Source of the DNA: CAYUUW01 sp964448005
GTDB taxonomy: Bacteria; Patescibacteriota; Gracilibacteria; UM-FILTER-43-11
DNA: 13,220 nucleotides
Assembly: GCA_964448005.1 (NCBI GenBank)
Contig: CAYUUW010000038.1
Span: 1 to 13,220, forward strand
Direction: 5' to 3'
Both the position numbers and the translations under genes were made by a program. The notes under the pieces are model-generated. The model saw only the letters and a list, made by a program, of their open reading frames with translations, searched no databases and was not told where the DNA came from. Of the stretch, positions 1 through 6,266 are shown piece after piece (position 1 is the first letter of the stretch; every line of letters begins with the position of its first letter).

Positions 1-389
1 GGGCTGCCGAAAACGGCTGGCCTGCGCCGCCCCGGCAACCTTCGCCCCTGTGCCCCCCCGACCGGGATCCGAGTTTTCAGCCGGGGGAGGGGGAGCTGCC
101 CTTAGCGCAGGAAAGCCAGGAAGGCTCTTGGATGCTCATCGAATCCCCTGCCGTGGGCGAAAGCTACCAGCTGGATCCGCTGGTGCCCGATGCCAGCGAG
201 CAGATCGTTTTCCGGGCCACGGCGAGCGCGGACATCCGTTCGATCCAATGGAGCGTGAATGGCCAAACCGTCTGCCAGAGCATCGCCCCGCCTCGCTTCC
301 CCTGCGTTTGGGCTCCGCAAAAAGGGCGCTTCCGGGTGACCGCGGCAGGAGGAGGGCTGGACAAAGAAGTGGAGATTGAGATCCGATAA
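1..389 (+). CDS. pbpC: Penicillin-binding protein 1C, C-terminal end (partial)
   Basis: An open frame (codons in phase with position 3) runs in from the left edge to TAA at 387-389, so only the last 128 or so residues are present. The first 45 residues are a Pro-rich linker (PPRQPSPLCPP). From about position 132 there is a small beta domain of the BiPBP_C type (PBP1C C-terminal family): a SP-x-x-G-x-x-Y-x-LDP start, the pattern IQWSVNG, then W-x-P-x-x-G followed by alternating hydrophobic strands. In the family this domain sits behind the glycosyltransferase and transpeptidase domains of a membrane-anchored murein synthase in the periplasm. The catalytic domains lie outside the window, so the full-length assignment is inference. 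The internal ATG at 132 is not a real start. Another Ig-like surface protein end is possible. Confidence 0.6.
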   Translation, partial: AAENGWPAPPRQPSPLCPPDRDPSFQPGEGELPLAQESQEGSWMLIESPAVGESYQLDPLVPDASEQIVFRATASADIRSIQWSVNGQTVCQSIAPPRFPCVWAPQKGRFRVTAAGGGLDKEVEIEIR

Positions 390-466
390 ACCTCCCCATG
401 ACTCGATTCGCCATCCGTTCTTTTTCGCATGCAGCCCAAAAAGGCGCCAGGCCCGATGAAGGAGGG

Positions 467-496
467 CGCAGCCGACAGGGGATCCTGTCGGCTGCG
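467..496. terminator. Perfect 13-bp GC-rich hairpin, possible bidirectional terminator
   Basis: Bases 467-479 and 484-496 are exact reverse complements around a 4-base loop (480-483). The hairpin lies 78 bases after the PBP1C stop and 17 bases beyond the stop of the putative minus-strand small ORF at 513-620. No clear T-run follows on either strand. It is therefore either a terminator without a U-tract, an mRNA 3'-end stabiliser or another structural element. The stem itself is certain; the role is inferred. Confidence 0.5.
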
Positions 497-512
497 GAAG
501 GACCGAAACGTC

Positions 513-620
513 TCAGTAGAGCCAAGCCAGGTAGAACACCAAGCCGTAGAAGGCTACAGAGTACATGAGACATGCGGATATCGCGATGGCACGAGCTGGA
601 GCAAGGAGCTTGCGAAGCAT
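513..620 (-). CDS. Putative small single-pass membrane protein (35 aa)
   Basis: A short minus-strand frame starts with ATG at 618-620 and ends with TGA at 513-515. It encodes a basic N-terminus (MLRKLLAPAR) followed by about 25 mostly hydrophobic and aromatic residues ending in LAWLY. This is the typical look of a one-helix inner-membrane peptide with its N-terminus inside. The A/G-rich stretch AAAAAGGTCAGG directly before the ATG could serve as a weak ribosome binding site; an upstream TTG in frame would add eight residues. A strong hairpin (467-496) lies just behind the stop. No family is recognised. The longer open frame upstream (to 839) has unprotein-like composition, so only the last 35 codons are proposed. 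It could equally be chance. Confidence 0.3.
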   Translation of the reverse strand: MLRKLLAPARAIAISACLMYSVAFYGLVFYLAWLY

Positions 621-832
621 CCTGACCTTTTTGCGCAGCAACCCAGCCCCTTCGCCCCATGCGAAGGATCGGAACTGCGGCAGGGCAAGGGCCAAAGGCT
701 GACCCGCGCGCGGCCGCAGTCCAAAGCAGGCCTGATTCGGCCAAAGGATCAAGAGCGGCCTTCGGGCCGGCTCGGGGGTGGAGGATAGCATGAAAATGGG
801 CGCTGAAAAAGCCGGCGAAAGGCTCTGCGGGA

Positions 833-860
833 TTGACAATTTCCATCAAGGGCCTAAAAT
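833..860 (+). promoter_or_regulatory. Sigma70-type promoter for the 1021-1545 gene
   Basis: TTGACA (833-838, perfect -35) and TAAAAT (855-860, 5 of 6 matches to TATAAT) are 16 bases apart. Transcription would start near 867, giving a leader of about 150 bases before the ATG at 1021. No in-frame ATG, GTG or well-placed TTG occurs earlier in that leader. A small hairpin lies in it (stem 969-974/979-984, AAAA loop). Confidence 0.7.
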
Positions 861-1020
861 AACCCCCTGTTCCTTAAAATCACATTGCGGACATTTTTCT
901 GCCCTGAGGAAGGGTAAGTTTGGCTCGCGATCGGGATTTCCCCGAGCTGCGGCAGCCAACGCCAACACCAGGGCAAAAGCCCTGTCCGCAAAACAAGAGG
1001 CAGAAGAAGGATTGGAAGCA

Positions 1021-1545
1021 ATGAAGTCCCGTATCGAAGTTGAAGATAGCGAAAAGTCTATCCATCAGGCGCTAAACCTGCTCAAGGAAAGTCGCGATGC
1101 AGCGGTTGCCTGCACTGTTCTGGTCGCTCTCATGGAGCTCGATGCCAAGGGCGCGAAAAATCTAGACCCCGCCAAGGTTCTGGAAGCACTGGAGAAATTA
1201 CCTTCTCATAGCGAAGAGCTCTGGTACACAGAAAATTTGGCAGAGTTCCAATTCGGAGGGGAAGTATACCTTGCCGGGTACACGAGCTCTCCTCGGTTAG
1301 ACCACCAGCTGTTGGCCTGCCTTTTGGGCGCCATGGAGGGCGACGAAGGAGAGCAAAGTCTGGTCAACCGAGCCATGTGGAGCGATGCCGGGCATAACGA
1401 GAGTCTGTTCAGCAGGGTGTTCGGCATGGAGCCTTGGGAAGTAGCCGAAAGGTTTGCCCAAGTCCGACGTGCGGCGTCACTACGAGAAATCAATCTTGCC
1501 AAGATCAGGCACGGCAAGGCGCAAGAGAACTTGAGCACAAAGTGA
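1021..1545 (+). CDS. Hypothetical soluble helical protein (174 aa)
   Basis: I do not recognise a family. The start at 1021 is chosen because the promoter lies at 833-860, the next upstream in-frame starts lie before or inside that promoter, and AAGAAGGA (1004-1011) lies about 10 bases before the ATG. The product is charged and mostly alpha-helical by pattern, for example residues 10-60 with repeated Ala/Leu/Glu heptad-like spacing and the Lys/Arg-rich C-terminus. The middle has a Tyr/Trp/Phe-containing stretch (LWYTENLAEFQFGG). There is no signal peptide and no membrane helix, so it is probably cytoplasmic. It is monocistronic, with its own promoter and tandem hairpins downstream. Confidence 0.75.
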   Translation: MKSRIEVEDSEKSIHQALNLLKESRDAAVACTVLVALMELDAKGAKNLDPAKVLEALEKLPSHSEELWYTENLAEFQFGGEVYLAGYTSSPRLDHQLLACLLGAMEGDEGEQSLVNRAMWSDAGHNESLFSRVFGMEPWEVAERFAQVRRAASLREINLAKIRHGKAQENLSTK

Positions 1546-1554
1546 ACAGGGCTT

Positions 1555-1647
1555 GGCTTCGAGTCATCGAAGCCTTCATCACGAGCGGCGGTCCGAGCAA
1601 TCGGGCCGCCCCCACAATAATCCCCGTCATTGCCTGGGGCTTTTTTT
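1555..1647 (+). terminator. Tandem hairpins and T-run between convergent genes
   Basis: Three structures lie between the plus-strand stop at 1545 and the minus-strand stop at 1627 or just past it. The first is a perfect 8-bp stem, 1555-1562/1567-1574. The second is a 10-bp stem, 1587-1596/1601-1610, closed by a GCAA (GNRA) tetraloop and containing one T-G wobble. The third is a looser pairing of GCCCC (1608-1612) with GGGGC (1636-1640), followed by seven T (1641-1647). The last reads as an intrinsic terminator for the plus-strand gene. The second, being symmetric, could end the minus-strand gene as well. Confidence 0.55.
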
Positions 1648-2976
1648 CAATGGAGTTTTTCTCGCTATTTTTCTCTGCCTTAGAGCAGCTGGCTTTTTTG
1701 CTCCACCCTCAGCCATCCCGGCGGCCTGGAGGACAAAGATTGCGGCCAGCACGAGCCAAAAAGCCATCGCCAGGTCGCCTTTCCAGAACGGCGTGTCGAA
1801 AAGCCCGTGGATCAGAATGCCCCACAAGGCAATGAGCGGATAAGTGAAGCGCGCATGCGCCAGAACCAGCAGGACCAGGAATCCGAGCAGACCCAAAATC
1901 CCTGCATTGAGCCAGAAAGCCAAGTAAAGATTGTGCGGATGGGGAACGGCCCATTCCATGGGCGCATGGCTAAGGATATCGGGGGCGGAGCTTTGGTAGC
2001 GAGCCTGGAAGAGTCCGGGGCCGATTCCGGAAAAGGGCGACTCCTGGGCCAGGCTAAGCGCCACCTGGTAGATCTCCACCCGGACCGAGCTGCTGGATTG
2101 CCCCTCCAGATCGAGCGCTTGGCGGAATTTTGGCGAATCCCATTGGCTGGCCAGCGCCAGGGCGAAAAAGGCCGCCAGACCCAACAGCGCCAGCAGGGCA
2201 GGCTTGCGGAATTTGGCATGTCGAAAGCCGAGCGCAAGCACGTAAAGCCCCAAGGCCCCGAAGACCCCTAGGATAGCCCCGTAGGATTGGGTGAGGGCCA
2301 GGGCGTGCGCCATGATCGCCAAGGCGGCCGCATTCAGCAGGTTCCAGGCGGAGCGGCTTGAACGGCGGAAGGCGAAGTAGACGCCCAGCAGAAGCGGCGG
2401 GCCCAAGGAAAGAGAAAGGTGGTTGGGCGAATCGTAAAAGCCCTTCAGGCGGAAGTCGTAGGCAAATCCTTCCCCGAAAAGGCCGAAGGCGTAGGCCGCC
2501 AATCCCACCAGCGCCCCTGAAAAGACGAAGAGGCGGAGCAGGCGATCGGCCTGCGCAGGAGTCCTCAGGGTCTGGGTCAGCACGGCAAAATAAAGCAGGG
2601 GGGCCAGCACCCACCCCTTCCACACGCCCCATGCCGCGCGCTGGGGATTCAGCAGCTCTCCGCTCGGCAAGGCAAGCGAATCGGGGGCCAGCAGGGCTCC
2701 GACCGAAACCCCCGCAAGCAGCAGCAAGGCGGCCAGCCAATAGTCGCGCAGCCAGGCCCTGCCCTGAGCAAAGTCTAAGGGGGGGGCGGAGAATCTTTCT
2801 TTCCCAAGCAGGATCTCAGTCATCCATAGGGCAAAAAGCAGGTATGCAAAGACCTCCAAGAGGCTGAAGGGAATGCCCGCTACCTGAAAGCGAATCAGGT
2901 AAAGAGGAAAGGCGAAGGGGGAAAGATAGAGCAGGTTAAGCAGAAGCCGTCGGAGCGCCAAAGGGGATCTCTGCAT
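1627..2976 (-). CDS. O-antigen ligase / Wzy-type polymerase family membrane protein
   Basis: A 449-residue polytopic inner-membrane protein with about ten to twelve hydrophobic segments and a basic cytoplasmic tail (KKP...KKSPRQ). It has the family layout of PF04932 (Wzy_C/O-antigen ligase): a central Arg in SSSVRVEIYQVAL (about residue 299), then P-x-SGIGPGLF (about 314-323), a large extracytoplasmic loop and PHPHNLYLAFWLNAG (about 345-359). The His-Asn motif with its trailing Gly-rich helix is characteristic. Family members transfer or polymerise undecaprenyl-linked glycans at the outer membrane-face side of the inner membrane, so this one probably attaches or extends a surface polysaccharide or glycosylates proteins. 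Substrate is unknown and ligase versus polymerase cannot be decided. Start: ATG at 2974-2976; an in-frame TTG at 2995-2997 would add seven residues. Neither has a convincing Shine-Dalgarno sequence. It lies downstream of the HPF gene on the same strand. Confidence 0.85.
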   Translation of the reverse strand: MQRSPLALRRLLLNLLYLSPFAFPLYLIRFQVAGIPFSLLEVFAYLLFALWMTEILLGKERFSAPPLDFAQGRAWLRDYWLAALLLLAGVSVGALLAPDSLALPSGELLNPQRAAWGVWKGWVLAPLLYFAVLTQTLRTPAQADRLLRLFVFSGALVGLAAYAFGLFGEGFAYDFRLKGFYDSPNHLSLSLGPPLLLGVYFAFRRSSRSAWNLLNAAALAIMAHALALTQSYGAILGVFGALGLYVLALGFRHAKFRKPALLALLGLAAFFALALASQWDSPKFRQALDLEGQSSSSVRVEIYQVALSLAQESPFSGIGPGLFQARYQSSAPDILSHAPMEWAVPHPHNLYLAFWLNAGILGLLGFLVLLVLAHARFTYPLIALWGILIHGLFDTPFWKGDLAMAFWLVLAAIFVLQAAGMAEGGAKKPAALRQRKIARKTPLKKSPRQ

Positions 2977-2991
2977 AAAGGTTGATTTTTT

Positions 2992-3103
2992 ACTCAAACA
3001 AACCCAGTTTTCAATCCTTAGTTTTCAAACCAAACATTTTGAAAATTTGAAAACCTTCAAGTTTGAAAACTGCAAACTGTAAATTGAAAGCTGGGTTTGT
3101 GAG
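2992..3103. repeat. Long AT-rich imperfect inverted repeat with TTTTCAA/TTGAAAA motifs
   Basis: The left arm, starting at 2992, reads ACTCA-(A)-ACAAACCCAG, then TTTCAAT and GTTTTCAAAC (to 3030). The reverse complement of 3061-3103 gives the same modules in the same order: ACTCACAAACCCAG, TTTCAAT and GTTTTCAAAC. The centre (3031-3060) contains further TTTTGAAAA and TTTGAAAA copies. The element fills the gap between the HPF stop (3105) and the O-antigen ligase start, and its left arm overlaps the alternative TTG start. It may act as a terminator or attenuator between the two minus-strand genes, or be a small mobile (MITE-like) element. Its AT-rich base content differs clearly from the neighbouring genes. 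Confidence 0.6.
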
Positions 3104-3104
3104 T

Positions 3105-3434
3105 TCAATTATGTCGCTCATTAAGATGGTGCTCCTTGGCTTTGTAGCGCTCGATCTGCCCTCTCATTTTGCCGACAGCCAGATCCATCGCTGCTTCCGG
3201 GGAGGGCCCCCTGGATTCCGCCCGAAGGGTGTCGTGCGGAACGATCAAGGTCAAATGGCAAACGAAAGCCTCTTCGGGGCTTTTGGGGTGCTCATGGATC
3301 AGGTCCACCCGGATCTGGCTGGAAGGATCGGAAAGGCGGTCGGCCAAATGCACCATTTTTTCGGCTTTGGCATGGATCAGGGAACGCTGGGGTTCGGCCA
3401 GCTCAAAATGCTGAGCGTGGATTTTGATCGGCAT
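3105..3434 (-). CDS. hpf: Ribosome hibernation promoting factor, short HPF/YfiA type
   Basis: The 109-residue product has the single-domain length of PF02482 proteins (ribosomal subunit interface protein, older name sigma-54 modulation protein). It starts with a beta strand (MPIKIHAQHFEL), followed by the helix 'AEPQRSLIHAKAEKM' and a conserved-type Leu-Ser segment (LADRLSDPSSQIRVDL). It ends with the long helix EAAMDLAVGKMRGQIERYKAK, which matches the family D/A-hydrophobic-basic Q-I/L-x-x-x-K pattern. Such proteins bind the 30S subunit decoding region in stationary phase and block or pair ribosomes. The C-terminal dimerisation domain of long HPF is absent. The ATG start at 3432-3434 has no clear Shine-Dalgarno sequence but lies about 22 bases behind the TSS predicted from the promoter at 3463-3491. 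The gene is divergent from the gene starting at 3641. Confidence 0.85.
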   Translation of the reverse strand: MPIKIHAQHFELAEPQRSLIHAKAEKMVHLADRLSDPSSQIRVDLIHEHPKSPEEAFVCHLTLIVPHDTLRAESRGPSPEAAMDLAVGKMRGQIERYKAKEHHLNERHN

Positions 3435-3462
3435 GCGTTTTCTAGTTTAGTTCGACTCCGGC

Positions 3463-3491
3463 ATTATGGATCATTTCCGGCTCAAATTCAA
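3463..3491 (-). promoter_or_regulatory. Promoter for hpf
   Basis: On the minus strand TTGAAT (3486-3491, 4 of 6 matches) and CATAAT (3463-3468, 5 of 6 matches) have the optimal 17-base spacer. Start of transcription would be near 3456, a short 5' leader for the ATG at 3434. Confidence 0.5.
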
Positions 3492-3574
3492 TCCGGCTCC
3501 ATGCGCCTGCCTCCTTCCTGCAACGGAGGCAAGGAGATGAAGCGGAAAAGGGCGGCAAAAAACAAAACTCAGGA

Positions 3575-3605
3575 TTGGACAGGGCGGCAGCAAAGATGCT
3601 AGATT
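3575..3605 (+). promoter_or_regulatory. Possible weak promoter for the pseudophosphatase gene
   Basis: TTGGAC (3575-3580) and TAGATT (3600-3605), the latter preceded by the extended element TGC (3597-3599), are separated by 19 bases. Each hexamer has 4 of 6 matches. They lie in the right place, 35 bases before the ATG at 3641. Weak evidence; no better candidate was seen in the divergent intergenic region 3435-3640. That region also holds a 7-bp inverted repeat, TGCCTCC/GGAGGCA, near 3510-3535. Confidence 0.3.
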
Positions 3606-3640
3606 CCTAAGCGCAAGGCAGACCTAACGCAAAAACAAAA

Positions 3641-4488
3641 ATGGCATTCAAGATCGTCTCCGACCAGTTTTCGGTCAGCCGGGATTCGGCCCACTTCATC
3701 CAGATCAAAACACTCAGGCATCCCCAGAGCAGCGACGAGCTTTGGGTCGCCTTATGCGTGGAGGGGGATTCCCGCTTCGCCAAGTCCACAGCGCAAAGCC
3801 TTATCGATACTCTGGAAACCGTTTTCTTCGACCGGACCCAGGCCAATGCCTACGAGCGTTTCGAGAACGCCCTGCGGGAAGCCAACCTCATTTACAAGAG
3901 CCTCAAGGAAAAGCGGGGAGGGCAGGAGCTGGGAAGCATCAGCGGCCTGGTGGCCGCCTTTTCCGGAAACCAGCTTCATTTGACCCAAAGCAAGGAGGCC
4001 GAGGCCTACCTGATTCGCAAGGACAGGCTTTCCTCCATCAGCGAGGGCCTTTCCACCCGATCGGAGGATCTCTTCATGAATATCGCCAGCGGGGAGCTCC
4101 TTCCGGAAGACAAGGTGCTGCTTTCCACGTCTCGCTTGCTTCGCTTGATGAGCCACAACCAGATCGTCTCCAGCTGCAAGGACGGCGTGGCCGAAGCGAC
4201 GGATGCGATTCGGGAGCTGGTGATGGAGGGCCCTGGAGCCAGCCTGGGAATGGCCTGCCTTCATCTGAAGCTGGGCCATCGGTCCGCAGCCGGAAGCGCC
4301 GAATCCCCCCCCAGCGAGCTCTGGGGAAAGCTGAAGGGCAGCTGGGAGAGGCTGCTGGGCAAAGCCGAATCGATCTTGGCCGAAAGGAAACTGCCTTTGA
4401 ACCGAAAAAGCCTTCTGGCCGCCATCCTCGCCCTCATCCTGGTCCTCATTCTCAGCGTCTCTGCGCTGATGGAAAGCAGCCACAAGCG
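3641..4488 (+). CDS. PP2C-like pseudophosphatase with transmembrane anchor, N-terminal part (cut by assembly gap)
   Basis: Residues 1-210 follow the PPM/PP2C fold order: a strand-rich start, DELWVALCVEGDSRFAK where active enzymes have VaDGmGG, LGSISGLVAAFSGNQLHL where they have GsTa, EAYLIRKDRLSSIS where they have GDSRaYl, and LPEDKVLLSTSRLLRLMS where they have D-x-lLLcSDGL. The final DN motif is replaced by GASLGMACLHL. All Asp positions that bind the two catalytic metal ions are thus changed, so I predict an inactive pseudophosphatase with a binding or sensing role in the cytoplasm. A linker and a strong membrane helix (about residues 257-277, ILALILVLILSV) follow before the gap. The ATG at 3641 has an A-rich leader (CAAAAACAAAA) rather than a Shine-Dalgarno sequence. 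The reading continues at 4499-5510. Confidence 0.7.
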
Positions 4489-4498
4489 NNNNNNNNNN
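4489..4498. other. Assembly gap (10 N)
   Basis: Ten N interrupt the gene that starts at 3641 just behind its membrane helix. The coding phase before the gap (that of 3641) and behind it (that of 4503) differ by one base if the gap is exactly 10. The two halves join in frame if the true missing length is a multiple of three. The gap size is therefore probably a placeholder and not evidence of a frameshift. Confidence 0.95.
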
Positions 4499-5510
4499 AG
4501 CCGTGCGCGAAGAGTACAGCCTGCGCATCGAAGCCATGAACAAGGAGCTGGACAATGCCAACAACAAGGGCTACGCCGGCGAAAAGGAAACGGCCAACGC
4601 CATTCTGGGGGAGGTGGAAGCGGAGGCGAACAAGATCCTGAAAGAGGATTTTTTCCGGGAAGAGATCCTGGTCCTGCTGGGCAAGGTCCAAAAGATCCGC
4701 GACGTCATCAACAACACTCTGCGCCTGGCCGATGCGAAGCCCTATTCGGAGCTTTCCTCCAATGGGCAGCCCGCCCAAGCCATAGGATTGACCGGATTGG
4801 GAAAAACGCTTTTCGCCTTCAGCCCCAATCGCCTGCATGAAGTGGTTCTGGGCCAAAGCATGGAGCCCAAGGCGATCGATGGGGGCGAAGCTGCTGTGAA
4901 GGCTGCCCCCATGGAAGACCAGGAGGCCGTCGTCCTGCTGACGGCATCGGGGCGAATCCTGGAATACGGCGAAGGGAACTTCACTTTCATGAGCACCGAG
5001 GACGAGAGCTGGAAATCCGCCGTCGATTTGGCGGCCTACGGCAAATACCTTTATTTGCTCAGCCCCCAGAACAACCAGATCTACAAATACGGACGGCTCC
5101 GCTCGGGCTATTCCGGCGCAACCGAGTACAGCAAGGGCGCCCAGCTGGAGGGAGCCTTGTCCATGGCTATCGACGGCAGCGTGTATGTGCTCCGCCAAGG
5201 GGGGGAAATCATCAAGCTCTTCAAATCCCAGCAGGAGGATTTCCGCATCGAGAACCTTCCGACCAGCCTAGAGGGGGCCACCCAGATCTTCACCTCGCCC
5301 GAGCTCAAGCACCTGTATGTGCTGGATCCAGGGGGCAAGCGGGTTCTGGTTCTTCAAAAGGACACCGATGCGGGAGCCAAGTACATTGGCCAAATCTCCT
5401 TCGAGGATCTGGAGGGGGTCAAGAGCATCTTTGTGCAGAAGGAAGAGGATTCGCTTTTCCTTTTGGCGCCTTCGGCCATCTACCAGGCGGACCTGAAGCA
5501 GCTTTACTGA
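4499..5510 (+). CDS. Same protein, C-terminal part: coiled coil and beta-propeller-like domain
   Basis: An open frame leaves the gap (codons in phase with 4500) and ends with TGA at 5508-5510, giving about 336 residues. The first 75 are a charged helix or coiled coil (EAMNKELDNANNKGYAGEKE... REEILVLLGKVQKIRDVINN). The rest is a series of short beta blades with the recurring form hydrophobic-x-hydrophobic-x-G-x-I/L-Y-x-Y/L: LLTASGRILEYGEG, GKYLYLLSPQNNQIYKYG, DGSVYVLRQGGEIIKLF, KHLYVLDPGGKRVLVL and DSLFLLAPSAIYQADL. This resembles an NHL/YVTN-like propeller of perhaps five or six visible blades. Lying behind the membrane helix, it should face the outside (inference). The GTG at 4503 is not a true start; this is one gene with the preceding part. 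A full palindrome and a new promoter follow. Confidence 0.75.
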
Positions 5511-5521
5511 GGCAGGGTTTA

Positions 5522-5561
5522 GGAAATGTAGCGGCCAGGCATGCCTGGCCGCTACATTTCC
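5522..5561. repeat. Perfect 40-bp palindrome, probable terminator or cruciform element
   Basis: Bases 5522-5541 are the exact reverse complement of 5542-5561 with no spacer. The inner part is GC-rich (GCGGCCAGGC) and the outer part AT-rich (GGAAATGTA). It starts 11 bases behind the stop at 5510 and ends 15 bases before the next -35 box, so it sits as an insulator between two transcription units. No T-run follows. The transcript would form a very stable hairpin; the DNA could extrude a cruciform. Confidence 0.75.
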
Positions 5562-5576
5562 AGCCAATCACCCACC

Positions 5577-5605
5577 TTGATCTTGGGCCGTTTTTTTGCT
5601 ATAAT
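5577..5605 (+). promoter_or_regulatory. Strong extended -10 promoter of the 5633-9987 operon
   Basis: TTGATC (5577-5582), a 17-base spacer and a perfect TATAAT (5600-5605) preceded by the extended -10 element TGC (5597-5599). A seven-T run (5591-5597) fills the spacer. Transcription would start near 5612 and leave about 20 untranslated bases. No second clear promoter was noticed in the short gaps of the downstream operon. Confidence 0.75.
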
Positions 5606-5632
5606 GAAAAGATTTTAAGCGCCCTGAACGCA

Positions 5633-6019
5633 ATGCAGAATTACTTTGACCTGTACAAGGACCATACGGTGGATCCCGCAACCCAGCAGAGGCTCAATCA
5701 GCCCGTGCAGGACGGGACGGGGTTCAACCCCGGGCACGAGGAGTTCCTGAGAAAGCTGATGGCCCTCCTATCGGCCGGAACGCTCAATCCCCTGATGCCG
5801 CAAACCCTGTACAACGCCCCCGTTTACCAGGCGCTGAGCGAAAGGGAGCAGGAAGCGGCCGATCTGGCTGCCGTGAACCTGATGAGCCTGATCCGCCAGA
5901 TCGAAGCCTTGTGGAAGGCCGGCGAGCGTGCCACCTTCCAGATCCAGAATCTGGTGGAGGCGGTCTTTCAGAAGAAATCGGCCTTCGAGGAGAAGCACGG
6001 AAATGTCTACATCATCTGA
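5633..6019 (+). CDS. Hypothetical protein, first gene of the six-gene operon (128 aa)
   Basis: The family is not recognised. The start at 5633 is the first ATG behind the promoter; the leader lacks a Shine-Dalgarno sequence. The N-terminal 40 residues are polar (MQNYFDLYKDHTVDPATQQR). Residues 40-120 look all-helical with Leu/Ala-rich amphipathic patterns (FLRKLMALLSAGTLNPLM, EQEAADLAAVNLMSLIRQIEALWKAGE, TFQIQNLVEAVFQKKSAFEEK). There is no signal peptide or membrane segment. Its end overlaps the next gene by 17 bases, which suggests coupled translation. Size and helical content would fit a small scaffold, chaperone or complex subunit, but that is only inference. Confidence 0.7.
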   Translation: MQNYFDLYKDHTVDPATQQRLNQPVQDGTGFNPGHEEFLRKLMALLSAGTLNPLMPQTLYNAPVYQALSEREQEAADLAAVNLMSLIRQIEALWKAGERATFQIQNLVEAVFQKKSAFEEKHGNVYII

Positions 6020-6266
6020 TCCAATCCCCATGGGCGAAGGCGACCATTTCCCCGCAGGAGCGCGACACAGAAAGGCCGATCCGGCCAAAGCCAGGAAAAT
6101 CGCCCAAGGCGCCGCCCAAGCCGATGTGATCCGCAAAGAAGCCGAACTCCACCACGAAGCGATAGATGTCCCAGCCGCGGAGGAAGGCCTGGAGCAAGCC
6201 TGGAAGCAAATGGAAGGCGGCTCCACTCTGAGCGAAGCGAAAACCCAAATCAAAAAGCAAGCATGA
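6003..6266 (+). CDS. Hypothetical small charged protein, second operon gene (87 aa)
   Basis: The family is not recognised. The ATG at 6003 is chosen because GAGGAGAAG (5987-5995) lies seven bases before it, the clearest Shine-Dalgarno sequence in this operon, and because it overlaps the end of the preceding gene in the usual operon manner. The open frame extends further upstream (to 5928), but only in the shadow of the first gene. The product begins polar and disordered (MSTSSDPIPMGEGDHFPAG), then has two helices rich in Ala, Glu, Lys and His (AKARKIAQGAAQADVIRKEAEL and EEGLEQAWKQMEGG). There is no signal peptide or membrane helix. Its TGA overlaps the ATG of the third gene (ATGA). Confidence 0.65.
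   Translation: MSTSSDPIPMGEGDHFPAGARHRKADPAKARKIAQGAAQADVIRKEAELHHEAIDVPAAEEGLEQAWKQMEGGSTLSEAKTQIKKQA

Noticed and set aside
136..849. Minus-strand open frame of 237 codons across the PBP1C end and the 390-850 gap
   Set aside because: Its Pro/Arg/Ser-rich composition is not protein-like; it overlaps the clear PBP1C end and the promoter at 833-860 and has no plausible domain.
2358..2867. Plus-strand 169-codon frame opposite the O-antigen ligase gene
   Set aside because: Arg/Pro/Gly-rich shadow of a hydrophobic membrane protein gene on the other strand.
3448..3462. TTCGACTCC, like the T-loop of a tRNA
   Set aside because: The flanking bases do not form a T-stem, and no acceptor or anticodon arm is visible; it lies in the hpf promoter region.
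3752..4567. Minus-strand 271-codon frame opposite the pseudophosphatase gene, reading through the gap
   Set aside because: Shadow frame; the plus-strand frame has recognisable PP2C landmarks and a membrane helix.
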